NCBI GenBank assembly: GCA_016784705.1
Contig: JADHUD010000089.1
Coordinates: forward strand, 1-8,835
Origin: Spirochaetia bacterium
GTDB lineage: Bacteria > Spirochaetota > Spirochaetia > JABMQR01
Direction of reading: 5' to 3'
Length of the DNA stretch: 8,835 nucleotides
How positions within the stretch are numbered: position 1 is the first letter of the stretch; each line of letters begins with the position of its first letter. The translations under genes and the position numbers were made by a program. This document shows, piece after piece, positions 1 through 5,153 of the stretch. The notes beneath the pieces were generated by a model. The model made no database searches. It saw nothing but the letters and a program-made list of their open reading frames with translations, and was not told where the DNA came from.

Positions 1-349
1 GTATATAGAGAAGAGTAGTCTCCTCCGCTCTGCGGATTTTCATAAGAATTATCCGCTCACTTTCCAATTGACTGCATTCAAGTATCCTGCCGCCTTGGAT
101 TCTGGCTCTGAGGAACTGTGCAAACCGTTGCAATTTAATCTGCTTTTTTTCAATATGTACAGTTTTCACGCTATGCAGCCTGCTGCCCGATGGTTCCAGC
201 GAAATGAGAAGTTGGAATCTTCCGGATACCGGGTGAAATATATTACATATCAGGGTTTGAAAATCGGGCTGCATTATTTTTTGGATATAGGCACCAGATA
301 AGTCAAGTTCTTTAAGAATGAGATCGATTTCTTTCCAATTAAGTGACAT
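1..349 (-). CDS. NFACT (RqcH / FbpA-like) protein, N-terminal part, cut by the window edge
   Basis: The minus strand reads open from an ATG at 349 to the window edge, giving 116 codons. The start MSLNWKEIDLILKEL, then GAYIQKI, a beta-rich stretch with LLISLEPSGSRLHS, and QRFAQFLRARIQGGRI match the N-terminal NFACT-N domain of Rqc2/RqcH/FbpA proteins. Known members bind peptidyl-tRNA-blocked 50S subunits and, in bacteria such as Bacillus, direct alanine tailing of stalled chains; some are labelled fibronectin-binding proteins. An AAGGGG ribosome binding site lies about 7 bases upstream of the ATG. It lies 64 bp downstream of the macro-domain gene on the same strand, with no clear terminator in the gap, so co-transcription is likely. 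The coiled-coil and NFACT-R parts are outside the window, so it cannot be told whether this is a full RqcH or a shortened paralogue. Family assignment is fairly sure, function less so. Confidence 0.8.
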   Translation of the reverse strand, partial: MSLNWKEIDLILKELDLSGAYIQKIMQPDFQTLICNIFHPVSGRFQLLISLEPSGSRLHSVKTVHIEKKQIKLQRFAQFLRARIQGGRILECSQLESERIILMKIRRAEETTLLYI

Positions 350-409
350 GCAGTTATCCCCTTCGGATTATCAGGCGGTTGAAATACAAAATATGGGCAA
401 ATTCAGTAA

Positions 410-443
410 TTTCTCAGTCGGAAAATTCAGATTCTAATCTGAA
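410..443. repeat. Copy 1 of a 34-bp dispersed palindromic repeat
   Basis: This stretch matches 6361-6394 at 31 of 34 positions. It has a CAGYCGGAAAA left part and a right part forming a near-perfect palindrome, TTCAGATT-CT-AATCTGAA (426-443), with 8-bp arms and a 2-base centre. It straddles the stop codon of the macro-domain gene, so it is partly coding. Two copies in one window, at unrelated loci, suggest a dispersed REP-like element or a shared protein-binding site. Confidence 0.75.
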
Positions 444-1034
444 AAACTCAGAGTTTACTCTGAGTCCTGACACATCCGACATACTCATACCAGTAAATAC
501 CTGCTGAAAAATCTGTTCATCTTTGGTGTGAAAGAAAACCAGAAATATTTTCATCAGAGCGTTTCCAGAATCATGTTTTGTTATGAAATCGAATATTGCT
601 CTGCACGCCGTCTCAGCGGCAAGCTTTTTCGGAAATCCATAAGCTCCTGTTGATATAGAGGGAAATCCGATACTCTTACCCCCAAGATTTTTTCCCAGAA
701 GCAATGAATTCATATATGCACTATAGAGAATTGCCTTCTCCTTTTCATTCCCGCCATTCCAGACAGGTCCCACGGTATGTATTACATAGTCTGCAGGCAT
801 GCTGCCTGCTGTTGTTTCCACTGCTTCACCTGCAGGAAGCCCGGCTGGGAATTTCGATTTTCTTATAGCCCGGCATTCTGCAAGTATTTGGGGTCCGCCC
901 GCCTTGTGTATTGCACCGTCTACCCCCATGCCTCCCAGAAGTGATGAGTTTGCAGCATTGACCAGGATGTCAAACGGCATTTCTGTTAAATCTCCCGTTG
1001 TAGTGTAGAGACGGTTTTCGATTAGTTCATTCAT
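414..1034 (-). CDS. Macro-domain protein, YmdB/MacroD-type O-acetyl-ADP-ribose deacetylase
   Basis: A 206-residue macro domain closely resembling E. coli YmdB. Landmarks are GDLTEMPFDILVNAANSSL (residues 14-32), GGMGVDGAIHKAGG (34-47), HTVGPVWNGG (86-95) and FPSISTGAYGFP (124-135). Asn29 and Asp39 match the catalytic pair Asn25/Asp35 of YmdB. Family members hydrolyse O-acetyl-ADP-ribose and remove mono-ADP-ribose from acidic side chains; they are cytosolic. I chose the ATG at 1034 because AGGGAG lies 9 bases upstream and the family N-terminus fits; an in-frame TTG at 1061 would add nine residues but has no ribosome binding site. Residues from about 186 on run past the end of YmdB, and the last 17 or so are encoded by two palindromic repeats, so the tail probably has no conserved role. 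It is the first gene of a likely operon with the NFACT gene. The domain call is firm; the physiological substrate is unknown. Confidence 0.9.
   Translation of the reverse strand: MNELIENRLYTTTGDLTEMPFDILVNAANSSLLGGMGVDGAIHKAGGPQILAECRAIRKSKFPAGLPAGEAVETTAGSMPADYVIHTVGPVWNGGNEKEKAILYSAYMNSLLLGKNLGGKSIGFPSISTGAYGFPKKLAAETACRAIFDFITKHDSGNALMKIFLVFFHTKDEQIFQQVFTGMSMSDVSGLRVNSEFFRLESEFSD
446..465. repeat. Sister palindrome ACTCAGAGT-TT-ACTCTGAGT
   Basis: A perfect 9-bp inverted repeat with a 2-base centre starts two bases after copy 1 of the dispersed repeat. Its arms have the same plan (YTCAGANT facing ANTCTGAR). The two arm positions that differ from copy 1 differ on both sides, so pairing is kept. 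It lies inside the 3' end of the macro-domain gene. It could be a hairpin in the mRNA, a second operator site or a diverged unit of the same element. Confidence 0.65.
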
Positions 1035-1079
1035 TGGTACCAGCTCCCTGGATTGTTTCAATTTGCTTTCAATGTAAGG

Positions 1080-1107
1080 ATTGTAAACAATTTTATATGA
1101 AATTCAA
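1080..1107 (-). promoter_or_regulatory. Candidate promoter of the macro-domain gene
   Basis: On the minus strand, TTGAAT (1102-1107) and TACAAT (1080-1085) are separated by 16 bp, matching the -35 and -10 consensus at 4/6 and 5/6 positions, about 45 bp upstream of the ATG at 1034. A second TATAAT-like box lies farther upstream near 1107-1112, but with a poor -35. Prediction from consensus only. Confidence 0.45.
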
Positions 1108-1197
1108 TTATACTATCTTTTTTCGTGAATAGAAATATATTCGAATGGAGATGTCGGCAGTTCAATTCCTCTGTACTCTCTATTGCATATAATAAAA

Positions 1198-1230
1198 CTA
1201 TATATAAACCACTATATAAGCTATATAAAG
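1198..1230. repeat. Three CTATATA-type direct repeats upstream of the amidase promoter
   Basis: CTATATATAA (1198-1207), CTATATAAG (1212-1220) and CTATATAAAG (1221-1230) lie 10 to 43 bp upstream of the -35 box at 1241. The last two abut in tandem. They could act as an AT-rich UP element for RNA polymerase, as sites for a regulator, or be simple low-complexity sequence. Confidence 0.5.
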
Positions 1231-1240
1231 AAAAACTTTC

Positions 1241-1269
1241 TTGACAGCAGTAATATCTCCCCTTAGAAT
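1241..1269 (+). promoter_or_regulatory. Sigma-70-type promoter of the amidase gene
   Basis: A perfect TTGACA (1241-1246) is followed after exactly 17 bp by TAGAAT (1264-1269), a 5/6 match to TATAAT. Transcription would begin near 1276 and leave a leader of about 170 nt before the ATG at 1449. This is the best consensus promoter in the window. Confidence 0.7.
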
Positions 1270-1448
1270 TGCAATGGAAGAATTCGTAATTGATTGTAGC
1301 AGCTGTACGTTGATTATGTAAATTCCGCATAACCAAATCTGCAATCCAGGATACTGATATTGAGTAACTATGTATTTCTGATTATCACCGGGAAATTCTG
1401 AAGAAAATGATTCAAACTCAGAAATAAAAAAATAATAGGGAGAGAGTT

Positions 1449-2318
1449 ATGCCGAGAGTAGTAAAGTGTGCCCACATACAGGCGAGAAATCCGAAACATG
1501 ATGGATCTTTAGCTGAAATTAAAGAAGCAATGATACAGACCCATATTCCTCTGATTGAAGAGGCTGGCAAGAAAGGGGTGCAGATACTTTGCCTTCAGGA
1601 AATATTTTTTGGTCCTTATTTCTGTGCTGAACAGAGTGTGAAATGGTATGGAACAGCCGAAACAGTTCCCGGACCAACAACGGACCGGCTGGCGGAATAT
1701 GCAAAAAAATATAAAATGGTTATAATTATTCCCGTGTACGAAAAGGCTCAGGAAGGAGTTTATTATAACACTGCAGCAGTTATTGATTCAGATGGTTCAT
1801 ATCTTGGTAAGATGAGAAAAATCCAGATTCCGCATACATGGCCGGGATTCTGGGAAAAATTCTATTTCAAGCCAGGTAATCTTGGTTTTCCTGTATTTGA
1901 AACTGCCTATGCAAAAATAGGAATCTATATCTGCTACGACAGACATTTTCCCGAGAGTGCAAGAATCCTTGCTCTGAAAGGTGCTGAAATTCTTTTTAAC
2001 CCATCTGCAACAGTTGCCGGAAAATCTGAATATTTGTGGGAACTTGAACAGCCTGCACAAGCTGTTGCAAATGGAGTATTTATTGGTGCAAATAATAGAG
2101 TCGGTCTGGAGAAACCCTGGGAATTCGGTGAATTCTATGGTTCAAGTTATTTTGTTGATCCCAAAGGAAAATTGTTAGTAAAAGGTTCACGTGATAAAAC
2201 TGAGCTGGTTGCTGCAGACCTGGATCTGGATCAAATAAGAGAAGTTCGGGATGGATGGCAGTTCTTCCGTGACAGAAGACCGGAAATGTATACAGAAATC
2301 TGTCAACAGCTTCCCTAA
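1449..2318 (+). CDS. Nitrilase-superfamily N-carbamoyl amidohydrolase, probable beta-ureidopropionase
   Basis: A 289-residue single-domain carbon-nitrogen hydrolase with the complete Glu-Lys-Cys triad: Glu51 in LQEIFFGPYF, Lys124 in MRKIQIPH and Cys162 in ICYDRHFPES. The stretch PGFWEKFYFKPGNLGFPVFE (132-151) is typical of the N-carbamoylputrescine amidase and beta-ureidopropionase branches. These cytosolic enzymes split an N-carbamoyl amine into the amine, CO2 and ammonia. Because the next gene is a uracil-type permease, I infer N-carbamoyl-beta-alanine as substrate, the last step of reductive pyrimidine breakdown. N-carbamoylputrescine (polyamine synthesis) remains a real alternative, since no dihydropyrimidinase or dihydropyrimidine dehydrogenase is in view. 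AGGGAGAG precedes the ATG and a good promoter lies at 1241-1269. Family and catalytic competence are firm; the exact substrate is not. Confidence 0.85.
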   Translation: MPRVVKCAHIQARNPKHDGSLAEIKEAMIQTHIPLIEEAGKKGVQILCLQEIFFGPYFCAEQSVKWYGTAETVPGPTTDRLAEYAKKYKMVIIIPVYEKAQEGVYYNTAAVIDSDGSYLGKMRKIQIPHTWPGFWEKFYFKPGNLGFPVFETAYAKIGIYICYDRHFPESARILALKGAEILFNPSATVAGKSEYLWELEQPAQAVANGVFIGANNRVGLEKPWEFGEFYGSSYFVDPKGKLLVKGSRDKTELVAADLDLDQIREVRDGWQFFRDRRPEMYTEICQQLP

Positions 2319-2345
2319 AGGATTAAAATGTTGTATTGTCATACA

Positions 2346-2384
2346 CTATTTGTTGTGATACTTGTATAAATATGCAACAAATAG
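2346..2384. promoter_or_regulatory. Perfect 10-bp inverted repeat between amidase and permease genes
   Basis: CTATTTGTTG (2346-2355) and CAACAAATAG (2375-2384) are perfect inverted copies separated by 19 bp. The right arm lies where a -35 box would sit for the extended -10 promoter at 2396-2404, the position expected of an operator. It could instead form a weak AT-rich terminator for the amidase transcript, but the following AACTTTTCTTG is a poor T-run. I favour a regulator-binding site. Confidence 0.5.
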
Positions 2385-2395
2385 AACTTTTCTTG

Positions 2396-2404
2396 TGTTA
2401 TAAT
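2396..2404 (+). promoter_or_regulatory. Extended -10 promoter of the permease gene
   Basis: TGTTATAAT contains a perfect TATAAT (2399-2404) preceded by the TGn extension, which can replace a -35 box; no good -35 is visible 17 bp upstream. Transcription would start near 2411, leaving a leader of about 177 nt before the ATG at 2588. Confidence 0.55.
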
Positions 2405-2437
2405 TAAAAAAAGTTGTATATTTTCGGATGGAAGCAC

Positions 2438-2542
2438 AGTACATAAAAGAATTATGTACTTTCTGAAACACCATATTTCAGATTCCGTTGGTTTTCTGAT
2501 ATATATATATGAATTGTTCATTAATTAGCTGCTTGAATTAAT
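2438..2542 (+). promoter_or_regulatory. Permease mRNA leader with three perfect hairpins
   Basis: Three simple stems follow one another in the predicted leader. AGTACATAA/TTATGTACT (2438-2446 with 2452-2460) has a 5-nt loop, TCTGAAA/TTTCAGA (2462-2468 with 2476-2482) a 7-nt loop, and ATTAATT/AATTAAT (2520-2526 with 2536-2542) a 9-nt loop. The first two are one base apart. All stems are perfectly paired but AT-rich. I do not recognise the conserved core of the purine, preQ1 or PRPP riboswitch classes, nor a PyrR-binding element, and there is no leader terminator with a T-run. A role in translation control or mRNA stability is possible; chance pairing in AT-rich DNA is also possible. Confidence 0.35.
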
Positions 2543-2587
2543 AATATAAAATTGATGTCAAGCCAAATTCTATCAAATGGGGGAACT

Positions 2588-4105
2588 ATGAGTGAAAATG
2601 TAGTAAAGACAGGTGGGTGGGTAATCTATCCGATTGGAAGTAAACCAAAAATGGGACTTTCAATTCTTCTTGGAGTTCAGCAGTATCTGACAATGTTTGG
2701 TGCTACTGTACTGATTCCTTTTATTGTTGGTGGTGCTATGGGAATGCCGCAGGAGCAATTAGCATTACTGATATCAACAATGTTTTTCTGCTCAGGAATT
2801 ACAACTCTGATTCAGCAATCTCCTTTAGGAAATAAACTCCCTATAATTCAGGGTGGAACCTTCTCCTTTCTGGGGCCGATGTTTGCAATAGTTGGCATGG
2901 TTGGGGCTAAAGGACTTGGTTGGGAAGTGATGATTCAGCAAGTTAGTGCAGCAGTAATGTTTGCATCTCTTTTTGAAATCATTCTTGGTTACACAGGACT
3001 TATGGGTTATGTAAAAAGGTTGATCAGTCCATTAACTATTGCACCTACTATTGCCATGATAGGTTTGGCTCTTTTTGGTATTGGTGCTCCCTGGATGGCT
3101 GGAAACTGGGTAGTATCATTAGTTACTCTGGTTGCCATGATTCTTTATTCCCAGGTTTTTTCCAGAAAGTCCAAGGTATTTCTTCTTTTTCCGGTTCTTC
3201 TTGCAATATTAACCGGTTGGCTTGTAGCTGCTCTTGGAACAGCATTCGGCTGGATTGCTGAAGGAAATCCTGCAAACCTAAAAGGCCAGATGGAATTGAT
3301 TGCAGCAGCAAAATGGTTTTCACTACGACCGGCATTACCTTTTAAATGGGGATTCCCGGAATTGAATGCAATTACCTTAGCTGGTTCGCTTGGTATGTTA
3401 GCAGGTTATTTAGGTTCCATGGTAGAATCAATTGGTGACTACTATTCCTGTGCAAGAATGGCTGAAGCTCCTGTTCCTACGGAAAGAATGATCTCCAGAG
3501 GTCTTGGAGCAGAAGGACTTGGTTGTTTAATTGCAAGTTTTTTCCAGACAGGTAATGGTACAACATCTTACTCGGAAAATATTGGTTCAATTGGGCTGAC
3601 ACACGTAGCAAGCCGGAGAGTAATTCGAGCTGGTGCTGTAATAATGTTAATTCTTCCGATGTTCGGTAAATTTGGTGCTGCCCTTGCAACACTTCCTCAA
3701 CCGGTAGTTGGTGCAATGTTTGTTGCAATGTTTGGACTTATTGCTGCAGTAGGTCTTTCCAACCTGCAATTTGTTAACCTGAATAATTCAAGAAACCTTT
3801 TTATCGTTGGTATCGCATTTTTTGCAGGATTAAGTTTCCCTGCTCATTTTGGTGCAACCGCGATTAATTGGGCATCTGCAGGAAGATTTGCAGAAGTTCT
3901 TGGATCTATATTACAGACAATTTTAACAACAGGTATGGCTGTTACTGCTATTATAGCAATAGTTTTGGATAACCTCCTTCCGGGGGCCACCAAAGCTGAA
4001 AGAGGACTTGAATACTGGGAAACAGAAGCCAGTGAAGAAGCCTGGGAAAAAGCAGAGGCTGAATGGGCTAAACTTGCAGTTGGAGAAGAGTTGAAACTGA
4101 ACTAA
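2588..4105 (+). CDS. NCS2-family uracil/xanthine-type permease
   Basis: A 505-residue inner-membrane transporter with many hydrophobic helices, of the nucleobase/ascorbate (NCS2, UraA/SLC23) family. Landmarks are GVQQYLTMFGATVLIPFIVG (29-48), IIQGGTFSFLGP (86-97), SMVESIGDYYSCAR (277-290) and TGNGTTSYSENIGSIGLTHV (321-340). Glu280 and Glu330 correspond to the two glutamates that hold uracil in UraA (Glu241, Glu290). Around the signature, and in AVGLSNLQFVN (386-396), it resembles eukaryotic SLC23 members more than UraA, yet keeps Glu in ENIG where vitamin C transporters have Pro. The C-terminus (about 466-505) is a charged helical tail. I chose the ATG at 2588 because GGGGGA precedes it, although spacing is short; upstream TTG 2552 and ATG 2555 lack a ribosome binding site. 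Its neighbour suggests pyrimidine uptake; xanthine or another base is not excluded. Confidence 0.9.
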   Translation: MSENVVKTGGWVIYPIGSKPKMGLSILLGVQQYLTMFGATVLIPFIVGGAMGMPQEQLALLISTMFFCSGITTLIQQSPLGNKLPIIQGGTFSFLGPMFAIVGMVGAKGLGWEVMIQQVSAAVMFASLFEIILGYTGLMGYVKRLISPLTIAPTIAMIGLALFGIGAPWMAGNWVVSLVTLVAMILYSQVFSRKSKVFLLFPVLLAILTGWLVAALGTAFGWIAEGNPANLKGQMELIAAAKWFSLRPALPFKWGFPELNAITLAGSLGMLAGYLGSMVESIGDYYSCARMAEAPVPTERMISRGLGAEGLGCLIASFFQTGNGTTSYSENIGSIGLTHVASRRVIRAGAVIMLILPMFGKFGAALATLPQPVVGAMFVAMFGLIAAVGLSNLQFVNLNNSRNLFIVGIAFFAGLSFPAHFGATAINWASAGRFAEVLGSILQTILTTGMAVTAIIAIVLDNLLPGATKAERGLEYWETEASEEAWEKAEAEWAKLAVGEELKLN

Positions 4106-4131
4106 ATTCAGCATGTAATGAAAAGTTATAT

Positions 4132-4180
4132 AGACATGGGACAGCCGGGATATATGTTAATGCCCTGTCCCATGTCTTTT
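4132..4180 (+). terminator. Rho-independent terminator after the permease gene
   Basis: AGACATGGGACAG (4132-4144) and CTGTCCCATGTCT (4165-4177) form a perfect 13-bp stem around a 20-nt loop, followed by TTTT and ACTTTA. It lies 26 bp past the permease stop and isolates that gene from the small membrane genes downstream. The loop is long for a terminator, but the stem is strong. Confidence 0.85.
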
Positions 4181-4229
4181 ACTTTATGTACCGCAAACTA
4201 ATCCAATTTGAAGTTTTAGGAAACCAGTT

Positions 4230-4610
4230 ATGAAACCAGCTGTCAGGAAAGCCCTTTACGGGGTTCTTGCAATTCTCATGATATTAGATTTTTATTCTAT
4301 TTTTAATGCCGGGAATCCCAATTCACTCTTTAGACCTTTAATTAAAGATCCCTCCTGGGATTTCACCGTAACCGTTGTTATTTCATTGATTATAGCAATA
4401 ATATCTTTGACAATGGCACAGGATAGTAACAGGAATTCGATTAAAAATCTGTTATATAAAAACATTGAGTTTATTAAGCAGCTTAGAAAAGAAAACAGGA
4501 GTGAAGAGGAAATCGCAGAATCCTTTGTTACAGAGCTGAAATTTCGAAAGAAGTTCATCAGATCAATTGTAAAGAGAAGAGTTTTGCGCTTTCTTGCAAA
4601 AATAGAATAA
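4230..4610 (+). CDS. Unassigned two-helix membrane protein
   Basis: I do not recognise this 126-residue protein. It has two hydrophobic segments (about 9-25, GVLAILMILDFYSIF region, and 45-63, FTVTVVISLIIAIISLTM), then a strongly basic, helical C-terminal half. That half contains YKNIEFIKQLRKENRSEEEI and ends in a Lys/Arg-rich stretch (KFRKKFIRSIVKRRVLRF). The layout suggests an integral inner-membrane protein with a positively charged cytosolic tail. TAGGAAA lies about 9 bases before the ATG. The gene begins 50 bp after the permease terminator and has no obvious promoter of its own. Its stop codon is one base from the start of the next gene, so the two products are probably made together. 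Open frame, ribosome binding site and coupling support a real gene; function unknown. Confidence 0.7.
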   Translation: MKPAVRKALYGVLAILMILDFYSIFNAGNPNSLFRPLIKDPSWDFTVTVVISLIIAIISLTMAQDSNRNSIKNLLYKNIEFIKQLRKENRSEEEIAESFVTELKFRKKFIRSIVKRRVLRFLAKIE

Positions 4611-4611
4611 T

Positions 4612-5064
4612 ATGGATTTTTTAAAGGCAAGTAATTTTGAGACAGTGCTCATTGGTATAATTTTTATGGGTATTGTTTTTACTATAGCATACATACGCAA
4701 CTTGGAAGCACGGCGGATCAGAAAAATATTTCGTGAAGATGAAATTCTATTAAGTTCTTTCGGTGTTCAGTATTTTGGTGTGGAGTCCGAACCGGGAAAA
4801 CCACTTAAAAGTACCGGTGTTCTGGTTTTAACGAATGCCGGTATATTTTATCGAGCAAAATTTTTAAACAGAACACTTCAAATATCAGGGGATAAAATAA
4901 GTTCGATAACTGCTGTTGATATTTTTAAGGGTAAAGATATGTATCAGAAGATTGTATCTATCAATTTTGTAAATGAGAAAGGTGACAGGGACCGGGCTGG
5001 ATTTAGAATTCCTTATCCTGAACGATGGTCAATGGCTATAAAAAAAGTATTTCTATCACCTTGA
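4612..5064 (+). CDS. Unassigned membrane-anchored protein with a PH/GRAM-like domain
   Basis: A 150-residue protein with one N-terminal membrane helix (about 10-28, ETVLIGIIFMGIVFTIAYI) and a soluble part of about 115 residues. The pattern STGVLVLTNAGIFYR (67-81), then ISGDKISSITAVDI (91-104) and KIVSINFVNEKG (113-124), is the strand order of bacterial PH/GRAM-like domains, which often bind lipids or act as membrane-proximal scaffolds. This is a fold-level inference; I recognise no specific family. The ATG lies one base after the previous stop and has no clear ribosome binding site, so translation is probably coupled to that gene. The terminator at 5095-5123 closes the pair. Confident as a gene, moderate for the domain, none for the role. 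Confidence 0.7.
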   Translation: MDFLKASNFETVLIGIIFMGIVFTIAYIRNLEARRIRKIFREDEILLSSFGVQYFGVESEPGKPLKSTGVLVLTNAGIFYRAKFLNRTLQISGDKISSITAVDIFKGKDMYQKIVSINFVNEKGDRDRAGFRIPYPERWSMAIKKVFLSP

Positions 5065-5094
5065 AATTGGATTTAAATGATCCTGTATGTCAAT

Positions 5095-5123
5095 AAAAAA
5101 CCGGCTGGTACAGCCGGTTTTTT
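5095..5123. terminator. Bidirectional rho-independent terminator
   Basis: CCGGCTG (5101-5107), a 3-nt loop and CAGCCGG (5111-5117), flanked by AAAAAA and a run of seven T, give a symmetrical terminator that works on both strands. It sits between the convergent PH-like gene (ends 5064) and the ABC ATPase gene (ends 5154). Confidence 0.92.
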
Positions 5124-5153
5124 TGGTATTCTTAGTGACAGATCAATTTGTTC

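Larger units (their letters stand above)
1035..1448. other. AT-rich divergent intergenic region
   Basis: I see no convincing gene in these roughly 410 bases. Open frames here are AT-rich, start without ribosome binding sites and encode no recognisable protein. The region holds the macro-gene promoter (about 1080-1107, minus strand), three CTATATA-type repeats (1198-1207, 1212-1220, 1221-1230), the amidase promoter (1241-1269, plus strand) and a leader of about 170 nt before the amidase start. Near the end of the leader, TTCTGA (1396-1401) and TCAGAA (1418-1423) could form a weak hairpin upstream of the ribosome binding site. Confidence 0.7.

Noticed and set aside
68..301. 77-codon plus-strand open frame at the left edge
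   Set aside because: It is antisense to the NFACT reading frame, which has clear family sequence and a ribosome binding site.
1058..1336. 92-codon open frame on the minus strand in the divergent intergenic region
   Set aside because: It begins at TTG without a ribosome binding site, is full of low-complexity AT-rich codons, overlaps two likely promoters and resembles no protein I know.
2346..2400. Rho-independent terminator after the amidase gene
   Set aside because: The stem is AT-rich, the loop is 19 nt and no proper T-run follows; an operator is the better reading.
2405..2587. Purine, preQ1 or PRPP riboswitch, or PyrR-binding attenuator, before the permease gene
   Set aside because: The stems do not carry the conserved loop or junction sequences of these classes and no terminator with a T-run is present in the leader.
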